A stretch of 64,000 nucleotides of DNA from Marichromatium bheemlicum (GTDB lineage: Bacteria > Pseudomonadota > Gammaproteobacteria > Chromatiales > Chromatiaceae), in the NCBI RefSeq assembly GCF_012276755.1, contig NZ_JAAXKX010000003.1, positions 181,603 to 245,602 on the forward strand, given 5' to 3'. Below, piece after piece: positions 41,868 to 49,743 of the stretch. Below the pieces are notes generated by a model, which did not search any database, was not told where the DNA came from, and saw nothing but the letters and a program-made list of their open reading frames with translations. A program made the translations under genes and the position numbers. Numbering within the stretch: position 1 is the stretch's first letter; each line of letters begins with the position of its first letter.

Positions 41868-42142
41868 GTGCCCGCCCCGGGGTGCAGTGCGCACCGTCGG
41901 CGTCCGTTACAACGGGTGTCGGCGTGCTCGGGCCGCGCCGAGGGGCGGGGAGGGGTCCGGTCAAGACCGGTTCAGCCACCGGCTATGGAGTCGTCACACT
42001 ACGCGAGTTCGTTTTTTCATCTGCCACGTTGGTCGTCACTGGTCCGCTTGCGGGTCTGGCCCATCGACCTGGTCCAAGGCGGTCATCGCGCTTCGGTCTG
42101 GCCGGTTAGCCGGCTGGCCATTTGTCCTACGGAGGTCACAAC
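41868..42142. other. Gap between bchM and puhA where lhaA would be expected
   Basis: 275 bases. A frame starting with ATGA overlap at 41864 runs 81 codons to 42109, but its product is Gly/Arg/Pro-rich, has no membrane helices and shows no likeness to LhaA/PucC. A short inverted repeat CCGGTC-AA-GACCGG lies at 41957-41970 and a T6 run at 42012-42017. The Shine-Dalgarno GGAGG for puhA is at 42131. Confidence 0.6.
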
Positions 42143-42925
42143 ATGTCTGCAGCCATCACTGAATACATCGATGTCGCCCAGCTCACGATCTGGGCATTCT
42201 GGTTCTTCTTCGCCGGGTTGATCTACTACCTGCGCCAGGAGGACAAGCGTGAGGGGTATCCGCTCGACTCCGATCGCACCGAACGTTCCGGCGGTCGCGT
42301 CAAGGTGGTCGGTTTCCCCGGCCTGCCCGCGCCCAAGACCTTCATCCTGCCGCACAACGGCGGTACCGTGCAGGTGCCCAACCCGAAGGCCCCGGAGACC
42401 AATCTCAAGGCCAAGCCGATCGCCCCCTTCCTCGGCGCTCCGCTCGAGCCGGTCGGCGACCCGATGACCGCTGGTGTCGGTCCGGGCTCCTCGCCCAACC
42501 GTGAGAAGCACCCCGACCTCACCGAGGACGGCCGTCCGAAGATCGTGCCGATGCGTGTGGCCACCGACTTCTCCATCTCCAGCAAGGATCCGGATCCGCG
42601 TGGCATGACCGTGGTCGGTCTCGACAATGCCGTCGGCGGGACTATCAGCGACGTCTGGGTCGATCGCGCCGAGCCGCAGATCCGTTATCTCGAGATCAAG
42701 ACCGCTCAGGGTGGCAAGCAGGTGCTGCTGCCGATCAACTTCTGCCGCTTCAACAAGAAGGAAGGCAAGGTCAAGGTGCTGTCGCTGCGTGCCGAGCACT
42801 TCGCCAAGGTGCCGACCCTCGCCAACCCCGATCAGGTCACCCTCTACGAAGAGGACAAGGTCTGCGCCTTCTATGCCGCAGGTAAGCTCTACGCCACCGA
42901 AGAGCGTGCCGAGCCTCTGCTGTGA
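42143..42925 (+). CDS. puhA: Photosynthetic reaction centre subunit H
   Basis: A 260-residue reaction-centre H subunit. One membrane helix (about residues 12-31, [18 protein letters not shown]) anchors it. A large cytoplasmic PRC-barrel domain follows, with [13 protein letters not shown] and the late LPINFCRF segment. It caps the L/M core and shapes proton delivery to QB. The ATG has GGAGG seven bases upstream. Its stop overlaps puhB (GTGA). Confidence 0.97.
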   Translation: MSAAITEYIDVAQLTIWAFWFFFAGLIYYLRQEDKREGYPLDSDRTERSGGRVKVVGFPGLPAPKTFILPHNGGTVQVPNPKAPETNLKAKPIAPFLGAPLEPVGDPMTAGVGPGSSPNREKHPDLTEDGRPKIVPMRVATDFSISSKDPDPRGMTVVGLDNAVGGTISDVWVDRAEPQIRYLEIKTAQGGKQVLLPINFCRFNKKEGKVKVLSLRAEHFAKVPTLANPDQVTLYEEDKVCAFYAAGKLYATEERAEPLL

Positions 42926-43563
42926 AGGAATACGACTTCGAGCCTATTCGGGGTTTGCCCGAGCAGCTGCCTCCTGGTGAGGAGCTGCTCTGGCAGGGAG
43001 CGCCGCGCTGGACTACTTTGGCGCGGCGCGCCTTCCACGTCAGGAAGATCGCCGTTTATTTCCTGTTGCTGGCCGTCGTGCTGGCATTCGGGTGGGCGGA
43101 GCAGGGCGGCGTTGCCGCCGTGGTTCAGGGGACGCTCTGGATCGCCCTGCTGGCGGCGTTGGCCATCGGCGCCCTGGCGCTGCTGGCCTGGGGGATGGCG
43201 CGGACCACCGTCTATACCATCACCTCGCGTCGGCTGGTGATGCGTATCGGTGTCGCCTTGCCGATGATGATGAATCTGCCCTTCGCCCAGATCCGCTCGG
43301 TCGATCTGCGTCGCTACGCCGATGGCACGGGGGACATCCCCTTGCTGCTGGCCGAGTCGGCGCGTCCTTCCTACGTGCTCTTCTGGCCCCATGTCCGCCC
43401 CTGGACCTTCTCGCCGCCGCGGCCGATGCTGCGGGCGATCCCCGACGTCGACCGGGTCGCCGGGGTGCTCGCCGATGCCCTCAAGGCCTTTGCCGAAACC
43501 GGTGAAGACCAAGATGGCGCGCGCGACGACGAGGCCGAGTCCAGTCCCGCAGCCGCTTCCTGA
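42922..43563 (+). CDS. puhB: Photosynthetic complex assembly protein PuhB
   Basis: A 213-residue protein with an N-terminal [10 protein letters not shown] segment, two or three membrane helices (about 42-60, 68-95) and a bacterial PH-like domain with [15 protein letters not shown]. PuhB assists reaction-centre and LH1 assembly in Rhodobacter. The start is GTG 42922, inside the puhA stop. It is followed by puhC after 12 bases. Confidence 0.93.
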   Translation: MKEYDFEPIRGLPEQLPPGEELLWQGAPRWTTLARRAFHVRKIAVYFLLLAVVLAFGWAEQGGVAAVVQGTLWIALLAALAIGALALLAWGMARTTVYTITSRRLVMRIGVALPMMMNLPFAQIRSVDLRRYADGTGDIPLLLAESARPSYVLFWPHVRPWTFSPPRPMLRAIPDVDRVAGVLADALKAFAETGEDQDGARDDEAESSPAAAS

Positions 43564-43575
43564 CGAGGTCTCATC

Positions 43576-44034
43576 TTGAGTGATCCATTTGGTGAACGCC
43601 CGTTTCCGCGGGGCGTGCTGATCGCGGTCGCGATCCTGCTCGGCTCGATCATCTTGATGATCAGCATCGCCCGCCTCACCGGGATGTCGCCCGAGCAGAT
43701 CCCGGCGGCCCCGGCGGTGGAGACCCGTGATCTGCGTTTCGAGTCCCAGCCCGAGGAGGTACTCGCCGTCTACGACGCCGGTAGCGGCGAGTTGATCGAG
43801 ACCTTTGAACCGGCCGAGGGTGGATTCGTACGTGGGGTGCTGCGCAGCATGGGGCGTGAGCGCATGCTGCATCAGGCCGACGCGGACGCTCCCTACCAGG
43901 TGGCGCGTCGTGCCGACGGTGCGATCACCCTGGAGGATCCGGAAACCGAGATCCTGATCCGGCTACGCGCCTTCGGCGAGAGCAACGAAGGTGTGTTTGC
44001 CGAACTCCTCGACGCCGCCCCGGTCTCCCAGTGA
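43576..44034 (+). CDS. puhC: Photosynthetic complex assembly protein PuhC
   Basis: A 152-residue single-span protein (helix about residues 13-33) with a periplasmic domain containing the typical FESQPEEVLAVYDAGSGE and GFVRGVLRSMGRER blocks. PuhC affects LH1-reaction-centre organisation. The start is TTG 43576 with GAGG upstream, an unusual but well-placed codon. A strong hairpin follows ten bases after the stop. Confidence 0.92.
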   Translation: MSDPFGERPFPRGVLIAVAILLGSIILMISIARLTGMSPEQIPAAPAVETRDLRFESQPEEVLAVYDAGSGELIETFEPAEGGFVRGVLRSMGRERMLHQADADAPYQVARRADGAITLEDPETEILIRLRAFGESNEGVFAELLDAAPVSQ

Positions 44035-44044
44035 GTCCATTCGT

Positions 44045-44071
44045 GACGCGCCCCTGCCGAGGGGGCGCGTC
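44045..44071 (+). terminator. 10-bp hairpin after puhC
   Basis: GACGCGCCCC and GGGGCGCGTC pair perfectly around a 7-base loop. The following TGCGTGTGTG is not a T-run, so it may be a processing or stabilising element inside the puh transcript rather than a full terminator. Confidence 0.55.
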
Positions 44072-44080
44072 TGCGTGTGT

Positions 44081-44094
44081 GTATCGCGCGATAC
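44081..44094. repeat. Perfect 14-bp palindrome upstream of puhE
   Basis: GTATCGCGCGATAC lies between puhC and puhE, where acsF is often found in other purple bacteria. It could be a regulator site for puhE; this is a guess. Confidence 0.4.
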
Positions 44095-44172
44095 GCCGCG
44101 ACAGCGGATGCCCTCGGTGATATCGGCGGGCCACGGCGTGGTCTGCCTCAGCAGCAGAATGGGTCGCATCGC

Positions 44173-45063
44173 ATGACCGACTTCGGTTTCCCACTCCTGT
44201 ACGCGCTCGGGCTGTGGTGGTTGGGCACCGGCGTGGTGCTCTATCTGGACAACCTGCCGCGTCGCACCTTCCGCTGGACCATGCTCGGCGGCATCGTGGT
44301 GTTGGCGGTGGCGATCTTCGGCTTCGCCCTGAGCAGCCTGCACGAGGGGCGGTTCGCTGCCTATGTGGGCTTCACCTGCGGTCTGGTGATCTGGGGGGTG
44401 CTGGAGATGAGTTACTTCACCGGCTTCCTCACCGGACCGCGCAAGCATGCCTGTCCACAGGACTGTCGTGGCTGGCGGCGCTTCTGGCTGGCGGTGCTCA
44501 CCAGCCTCTATCATGAGCTGGCGATCGTCGCCACTGCGGTGTTCCTGATCCTGGTCGCCTGGGAGCAGCCCAACCAGGTCGGGGTCTGGACCTTCGCGGT
44601 GCTGTGGCTGATGCGCTGGAGCGCCAAGCTCAACCTCTTCTTCGGCGTGCCCAACCTCAACGAGGACTGGCTGCCAGAACATCTGCGTTATCTCAAGAGC
44701 TACATGCCCAAGCGTGGCATGAACCTGCTGTTCCCGATCTCGATCACCGTCTCCACCGTGGTGGTGGTGCTGATGGTGCTCGAGGCGGTTGCGCCGCACT
44801 CGGCCGGCGCCGCGGCGGTGCGCCTGACTCTGGCGACCACGCTGCTGGCGCTGGCGCTGCTCGAGCACTGGCTGTTGGTGCTGCCGTTGCCGGATGAGGC
44901 GTTGTGGTCTTGGGCATTGCCCAACCGGCATCATGACGACAGTGCGGGTGAACAGGGCTCGGACGCCGGCTCGGGCGGGCTGTTCTCGGTCCTGCTCCGC
45001 CATCGTCCGCCGGTCACGCGCGGCGATGTCGATCGTAGAGAGCGCCTGGCCTCGGGACTGTGA
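44173..45063 (+). CDS. puhE: Photosynthetic complex assembly protein PuhE
   Basis: A 296-residue protein with seven or eight membrane helices. It matches the DUF3623 / 'photosynthetic complex assembly protein 2' family by its LYHELAIV segment and by FFGVPNLNEDWLPEHLRYLKSY. PuhE influences bacteriochlorophyll supply and complex assembly in Rhodobacter. The Shine-Dalgarno before ATG 44173 is weak. A rho-independent terminator follows. Confidence 0.92.
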   Translation: MTDFGFPLLYALGLWWLGTGVVLYLDNLPRRTFRWTMLGGIVVLAVAIFGFALSSLHEGRFAAYVGFTCGLVIWGVLEMSYFTGFLTGPRKHACPQDCRGWRRFWLAVLTSLYHELAIVATAVFLILVAWEQPNQVGVWTFAVLWLMRWSAKLNLFFGVPNLNEDWLPEHLRYLKSYMPKRGMNLLFPISITVSTVVVVLMVLEAVAPHSAGAAAVRLTLATTLLALALLEHWLLVLPLPDEALWSWALPNRHHDDSAGEQGSDAGSGGLFSVLLRHRPPVTRGDVDRRERLASGL

Positions 45064-45082
45064 GCCCGGTTGCGCGGTCGTG

Positions 45083-45106
45083 CCCCGCCGTGGTGGGGAA
45101 CTTTTT
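45083..45106 (+). terminator. Rho-independent terminator after puhE
   Basis: CCCCGCC (45083-45089) pairs with GGTGGGG (45092-45098) and is followed by AAC and TTTTT (45102-45106). It lies 20 bases after the puhE stop and likely ends the puh transcript. Confidence 0.7.
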
Positions 45107-45517
45107 CGACTGACTTGGGGACAAGGTAGAGCTTCCTTGGCGCTCGACGTATAATCCCCGTGCCAGCCATGGCGAGCGCGGCGCGGTCGTGTGGACATCG
45201 AGGCATTTCAGGCCGCTCGCCTGTGCCTCTCATCCATCCGATAGATCACGCCAGGACAAGCGGTTGCGGTGTTCGCCAAGCCCCATGTTAGGGTAGCGAA
45301 CGACTCCAGTGCTGCCGGTCCTCGGGCGGATGTCATCGAGTCGTGTTGGCCGTCCAGCGCTCGCGGGCCCTGTTTTCAGGGTGCCGTGGATTCGCCGGAC
45401 ATCCCGAGTTCGGATATGGATGGATTCGAGACTGCGGCACACTGGGGTGGCTACGGCCTGGTCCGTCGCGTCGACGCCCGGGATGTTCGCAGTGCAACCT
45501 GACAACAGGTTTGACAC
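45107..45517 (+). promoter_or_regulatory. Long leader region upstream of hemN with TATAAT box
   Basis: About 410 bases without a supported gene. A perfect TATAAT is at 45150-45155, but no good -35 stands at the right spacing, which hints at an activator-dependent promoter. Transcription from it would give a leader of about 360 bases before hemN. I saw no FNR-type TTGAT-N4-ATCAA box. Confidence 0.45.
45496..45511 (+). promoter_or_regulatory. Hairpin covering the hemN ribosome-binding site
   Basis: AACCTG and CAGGTT pair perfectly around ACAA. The right arm contains CAGG, the best Shine-Dalgarno candidate for the ATG at 45518. Folding would hide it, which suggests translational control, or the repeat may be an operator. 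Confidence 0.4.
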
Positions 45518-46876
45518 ATGGCGCCTCTCTCTACCAGTGTGCCGTTCGAGTTGCTCGATCGGTATGGCCAATCCTCGAGCGGATGTCCGTTCTCCCCTTC
45601 GGGTCTGGTCTCCGACCGATCCTTTTGCGAAACCCTGTACCGGGAGGCGCTCGCCGAGCTGGCCGGCGCCCCGGACGACGACCTGGCGATCTACGTCCAC
45701 GTCCCTTTCTGTCACGTCCGCTGTCTCTACTGCGCCTGCGATACCACCATCACCCACAGTGAGGAGAAGGTCGACGGTTATCTCGATGCCCTGGAACGTG
45801 AGTTCGAGCAGGTCAGCGGGCTGATCGGGCGTGGTCGGCGGGTGGTGCAGCTCCATGTCGGTGGCGGGACCCCCAATCATCTCAATGAGCCACAGCTTGC
45901 TCGGTTGATGGAGATCGTCGAGCGTTATTTCAACCTCGCCCCCGACGCCTGTACCTCGATCGAGTGTAATCCCAGGCGGACCTCGGCCGGACAGCTCGAT
46001 CTGATCCATGGTCTCGGCTTCAAGCGCATCAGCTTCGGGGTTCAGGACCTCAACACCGAGGTGCAGCGCGCCATCGGTCGGTTGCAGTCGTTGGGGATGG
46101 TGCGCGACGTTTATCACACTGCCCGCGACACTGGTTTCGAAAACGTCAGCTTCGACCTGATCTACGGGCTGCCCTTCCAGACCGCCGAGGGCTTCCGCAC
46201 CACCCTCGCCCAGGTCGTCGAACTCGCCCCCGACCGCATCTCCTGCTTCAGTTACAATCACGATCCGGCGCACCGTCCCCATCAGCACGCCATCGACGCG
46301 GCCATGCTGCCGAGCGCCGCGGCCAAGCTCGCGCTGTTTCGCCAGGCCGTCGAGGTCTTTACCAAGGCCGGCTATCGCTGGATCGGGCTCGACCTGTTCG
46401 TGCGCGAGGGCGATGAGCTGGCCGTGGCCCAGCACGCCGGCCAGCTCCACCGTACCGCTATCGGCTATACCCCGCTGCCGGCGGCGCAGGTGCTCGCCTT
46501 CGGCCCCAGTGGGGTGGGTGAGCTCGGGCAGGTGCTGGTGCAGAACGAACCCGATCTGCGCGCCTGGCTGGGGCGGGTCGCGGCCGGTCAACTACCAGTC
46601 GCCGCTGGACGGCGACTGGGTGAGCGGGAGCGTCGGCGCCGTGATGCGTTGGTCTCCCTGATGTGTAATATGCGGCTGTCCGCCGCCTCGGCCACCGCGC
46701 TGGAGGAGGGCCAGGATCGTCTGTTGCGCGACGGCGGCCAGGGGCTGGTCGAGGTCGGCGAAGACGGTATCCGGGTCACCCCGGAGGGGCGCTATCTGCT
46801 CCACGGGCTCTGTGTCGAGCGGGGGGGGACGAGCGGCTGGGCTAGTACGCAGTGGCGATCGATCCTAATTCAATGA
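45518..46876 (+). CDS. hemN: Oxygen-independent coproporphyrinogen III oxidase HemN
   Basis: A 452-residue radical-SAM enzyme that makes protoporphyrinogen IX without oxygen, supplying the tetrapyrrole pathway under anaerobic phototrophic growth. The cluster motif is YVHVPFCHVRCLYCAC, with Cys65, Cys69, Cys72 and the HemN-specific Cys74. The SAM-binding VGGGTPNHL and the late NYGL-like region follow. The length matches true HemN. It overlaps bchJ by four bases. Confidence 0.92.
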   Translation: MAPLSTSVPFELLDRYGQSSSGCPFSPSGLVSDRSFCETLYREALAELAGAPDDDLAIYVHVPFCHVRCLYCACDTTITHSEEKVDGYLDALEREFEQVSGLIGRGRRVVQLHVGGGTPNHLNEPQLARLMEIVERYFNLAPDACTSIECNPRRTSAGQLDLIHGLGFKRISFGVQDLNTEVQRAIGRLQSLGMVRDVYHTARDTGFENVSFDLIYGLPFQTAEGFRTTLAQVVELAPDRISCFSYNHDPAHRPHQHAIDAAMLPSAAAKLALFRQAVEVFTKAGYRWIGLDLFVREGDELAVAQHAGQLHRTAIGYTPLPAAQVLAFGPSGVGELGQVLVQNEPDLRAWLGRVAAGQLPVAAGRRLGERERRRRDALVSLMCNMRLSAASATALEEGQDRLLRDGGQGLVEVGEDGIRVTPEGRYLLHGLCVERGGTSGWASTQWRSILIQ

Positions 46877-47484
46877 ATCAACCAGTCAACACCACCGCTC
46901 CGGCCCCAGGACGGGTCGGCCCCAATGCCATCATCCGTGTCGCCGAGGCGCTCGAGTCCTTCGAGGGACGCGAGCGGGTCGAGGCGCTGCTCGAGGCCGC
47001 GGGGCTGGCGCACTATCTCGATGCCATGCCCGAGACCATGGTCGACGAGCGCGAGGTGACCCGACTCCACGTGGCACTGCGCGAGCTGATCGGGGTCGAG
47101 GGCGCCAAGGCGGTCTCGCGCGATGCCGGTGCCCGTACCGGCGATTATCTGCTTGCCCGCCGCATCCCGCGCCCGGCGCAGCGGTTGCTCAAGATCCTGC
47201 CCGCTCCCTTGGCCAGCCGCGTGCTGATGGCCGCGATCCAGCGCAATGCCTGGACCTTTGCCGGCTCCGGTCGTTTCGAGATCCATCCCGCCTATCCGCC
47301 GCGTTTCGTCATCGAGGACGGCCCGCTCTGCGCCGGCGCCCGTGCCGAGCATCCACTCTGTGACTTCTATACCGGTACCTTCGAGCGTCTCTATCGCAAG
47401 CTGGTGCAGCGTCAGGCGCAGGTCACCGAGACCGCCTGTCAGGCCAAGGGCGCCGAGGCCTGCGTCTTCGAGGTGCGCTGGTAG
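46873..47484 (+). CDS. bchJ: BchJ, V4R-domain bacteriochlorophyll synthesis protein
   Basis: A 203-residue protein with a V4R domain (about 130-200) whose conserved CDFYTGTFERLYRKLV and final ACVFEVRW are visible. BchJ was first called a 4-vinyl reductase; later work favours an accessory or substrate-delivery role, so the activity is uncertain. ATG 46873 overlaps the hemN stop (ATGA); GTG 46852 is an alternative start. Confidence 0.9.
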   Translation: MNQPVNTTAPAPGRVGPNAIIRVAEALESFEGRERVEALLEAAGLAHYLDAMPETMVDEREVTRLHVALRELIGVEGAKAVSRDAGARTGDYLLARRIPRPAQRLLKILPAPLASRVLMAAIQRNAWTFAGSGRFEIHPAYPPRFVIEDGPLCAGARAEHPLCDFYTGTFERLYRKLVQRQAQVTETACQAKGAEACVFEVRW

Positions 47485-47488
47485 GCCG

Positions 47489-48901
47489 ATGTCCGACGCC
47501 CTCTCGCATGCCCCTCAGGGCGTGCCGGCGCGCGTCTCCGCCCCCGACTTCTCTGCCGCCCCCTGGTGCTCTGGCACCGGGCTGGCGCTGGTCCATGGTG
47601 ATCAACGCTGGGACTACGATCGGCTCGACGTCGAGGTCGGGGCCCGCGCCCGGCAGCTCGCCGCACAGGGGCTGAAGGCCGGCGAGCTGGTGCTCGCCGC
47701 CGACGCCCCGGCACTCGACCTGCTACTGATGCAGCACGCCCTGGCGCGTCTCGGTGCCGCACTCTTTCCCTATCGTGCTGGGCTCGACCCCGAGGTCCGC
47801 GCCGAACTGGCGCGGCTGGCCGCCGCCGAGTGGCACTGGGATCCGCTCGGCGCTCGGCTCGAACGGCTCGGTCTGGGGCCCGGGAGGCGCCCGGCGAGTC
47901 CCCCGGCGCTGCTGATCCGCACCAGCGGTAGCAGCGGTGGGCGCATCAAGGCGGCGATGCTCGGCGCCGACGCCCTGCTTGCCTCGGCGCTCGGTTGCAA
48001 CCGCAGCCTCGGGCTCGGGAGCGGTGATCGCTGGCTGTGTTGTCTGCGCACCAGTCATGTCGGCGGCATTGCCATCGCCTATCGTTGCGCCCTAGCCGGT
48101 GCGGCCCTGGTGCTGCACCAGGGTTTCGCCGTCGAGCGGGTGGCGCACGACCTCGACGCGCACGCCATCACCCATCTCTCGCTGGTGCCGCCGATGCTGG
48201 CGCGTCTGCTCGATCAGGACGTGCGGCCGCCGGCCTCGCTGCGGGTGGTGATGGTTGGTGGTCAGGCGTTGAGCCCGGCGCTCGCCGCGCGCGCGCTCGA
48301 GGCCGGCTGGCCGCTGTATGTGACCTACGGGATGACCGAGACCGGCTCGCAGATCGCCACCTCGGCGCGGCTGCGCGCGGCGCCGTCGCCCGGACGGATC
48401 GGGCCGTTGCTACCCGGTTGTGCAGTGCGCGGCGGCAAGGCCGAGGCGCCGGCGCGGCTGTGGCTGCGTGGGCCAGTGCTGATGCAGGGCTATGCCAACC
48501 CCGAGCGTCGCCCCGGCGAGGGGCTGCGCGATGGCTGGTTCGAGACCTCCGACCTCGGCTGGGTCGCCGATGATGGGGTGCTCTGGGTACAGGGGCGCGC
48601 CGATGATCTGCGGGTGATCGCCGGCAACAATGTCTCGCTCGCCCGGGTCGAAGCGGTGCTCGCCGGGGCGCCCGGGGTCAGGGCGCTGGCCGTGGTCGCG
48701 CTCGAGGAGCCGGTGTGGGGACATCGCTTGGTGGCCGTCTACAGTGGTGAGGCGAGCGCCGAGGAGCTGGCGGTGTGGTGTGCCGGCCCCCTGTCCGGCT
48801 CGGAGCGACCGCGGACCTGGCTGCGGGTGGCGGCGCTGCCGCTGCTCGATTCGGGTAAGTACGATCGTGTGGCGATTGCCTCGCTGGCTCGGACGGGGTG
48901 A
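47489..48901 (+). CDS. AMP-forming acyl-CoA synthetase, MenE-like
   Basis: A 470-residue adenylate-forming enzyme. Motifs are the phosphate loop IRTSGSSGG, YVTYGMTETGSQIA (A5) and GWFETSDLGW (A7), with the catalytic Lys probably in LLDSGKYDR near the end. The compact size and motif spacing resemble O-succinylbenzoate-CoA ligase (MenE) of menaquinone synthesis, which many purple sulfur bacteria carry out. No other men genes flank it, so another acid substrate cannot be excluded. It starts four bases after bchJ and probably belongs to the same transcript. Confidence 0.7.
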   Translation: MSDALSHAPQGVPARVSAPDFSAAPWCSGTGLALVHGDQRWDYDRLDVEVGARARQLAAQGLKAGELVLAADAPALDLLLMQHALARLGAALFPYRAGLDPEVRAELARLAAAEWHWDPLGARLERLGLGPGRRPASPPALLIRTSGSSGGRIKAAMLGADALLASALGCNRSLGLGSGDRWLCCLRTSHVGGIAIAYRCALAGAALVLHQGFAVERVAHDLDAHAITHLSLVPPMLARLLDQDVRPPASLRVVMVGGQALSPALAARALEAGWPLYVTYGMTETGSQIATSARLRAAPSPGRIGPLLPGCAVRGGKAEAPARLWLRGPVLMQGYANPERRPGEGLRDGWFETSDLGWVADDGVLWVQGRADDLRVIAGNNVSLARVEAVLAGAPGVRALAVVALEEPVWGHRLVAVYSGEASAEELAVWCAGPLSGSERPRTWLRVAALPLLDSGKYDRVAIASLARTG

Positions 48902-48910
48902 AGGCCATGA

Positions 48911-48940
48911 CCCCGCAGCCGGCTGTCGCCGGCCGCGGGG
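48911..48940. terminator. Bidirectional hairpin between convergent genes
   Basis: CCCCGC-A-GCCGGC pairs with GCCGGC-C-GCGGGG around TGTC, with one A/C mismatch. It lies in the 45-base gap between the MenE-like gene and the convergent secreted-protein gene and can serve both. Confidence 0.65.
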
Positions 48941-48946
48941 CACGCC

Positions 48947-49720
48947 TCATTGCGCCTGTGGCTGCTCGGCAGGGGGGGCCATCCCCATGCCGATCTCCTT
49001 GAGCTGATAGCCCTCGGGCACGGTGAAGGTGTCGGCCGGGATGGCCTGGCGCCGTACCTCGGTGACCTCGGTCTCGGTGCGCACCTCGGTGCCCATCATG
49101 TTCATGGTGCTGACGGTGAGGATGGGAAAGCCCTTGATCTTGTCGAGTTCGGCCATCTGCTCGGCCCCACCGGGGATGTCGCTGGCCCCGGACATGCGCA
49201 TCATCCGGGTGTAGGGACGGACGTCGAGATCGATCTCCTCGGTCGCCCATACCTCCTGCTCGACCTGCATCATGCCCTGCTTGGTGACCGCGTACTTGCG
49301 GCACTCCCAGTCGCCGATCTGGCGGGTCTCACCGGTGTCCTCGACGCTGACCTTGGTCTCGCTGATCATCGCCCGCATCTGCGCCATGCTCGGGTCGGCC
49401 ATCGCCTTGGCGACGTCGGCGACGTTGATGGTGAAGTACTGCTGCAGGCTGTCGTTGAGGAAGGTCATCACCCCGGACTCGGGGTCGAGGATCATGCTGT
49501 CGGCGTTCTCGCCGCTGTTGACCACCTTCATCTTGCCGTGGCCGATATAGGTCTTGGAGAGACTCTCCTGCGGCCCCTCGCTCATCACCGCCGAGCCGCG
49601 GTTGATGGTCTCGATGTAGTAGCCGTCCTCGGCGGCGCCGGCGAATAGCGGCAGTAGCAGGGCGGCGAACAACAGTCCGGCCCGGCGTGGCGCTCGGATC
49701 ATGGTGTGGATCATGGTCAT
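48947..49720 (-). CDS. Secreted DUF4412-like protein
   Basis: A 257-residue protein with a signal peptide (about residues 1-29, cleaved after GAA). The mature chain is Met-rich and beta-rich and contains GDWECRKYAVT, typical of DUF4412-type or LolA/LppX-like periplasmic proteins. It ends in a Pro/Gln-rich tail. GGAGGAGC lies directly before the ATG at 49720; ATG 49714 is also well spaced. It precedes the terminator and follows the aryl-acid operon on the same strand. The function is unknown. Confidence 0.65.
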   Translation of the reverse strand: MTMIHTMIRAPRRAGLLFAALLLPLFAGAAEDGYYIETINRGSAVMSEGPQESLSKTYIGHGKMKVVNSGENADSMILDPESGVMTFLNDSLQQYFTINVADVAKAMADPSMAQMRAMISETKVSVEDTGETRQIGDWECRKYAVTKQGMMQVEQEVWATEEIDLDVRPYTRMMRMSGASDIPGGAEQMAELDKIKGFPILTVSTMNMMGTEVRTETEVTEVRRQAIPADTFTVPEGYQLKEIGMGMAPPAEQPQAQ

Positions 49721-49743
49721 GCTCCTCCTAGGGGGGTGGCCGT

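Noticed and set aside
41864..42109. 81-codon frame coupled to the bchM stop, as a possible lhaA remnant
   Set aside because: The product is Gly/Arg/Pro-rich without membrane helices and shows no likeness to LhaA; the ATGA overlap alone is weak evidence.
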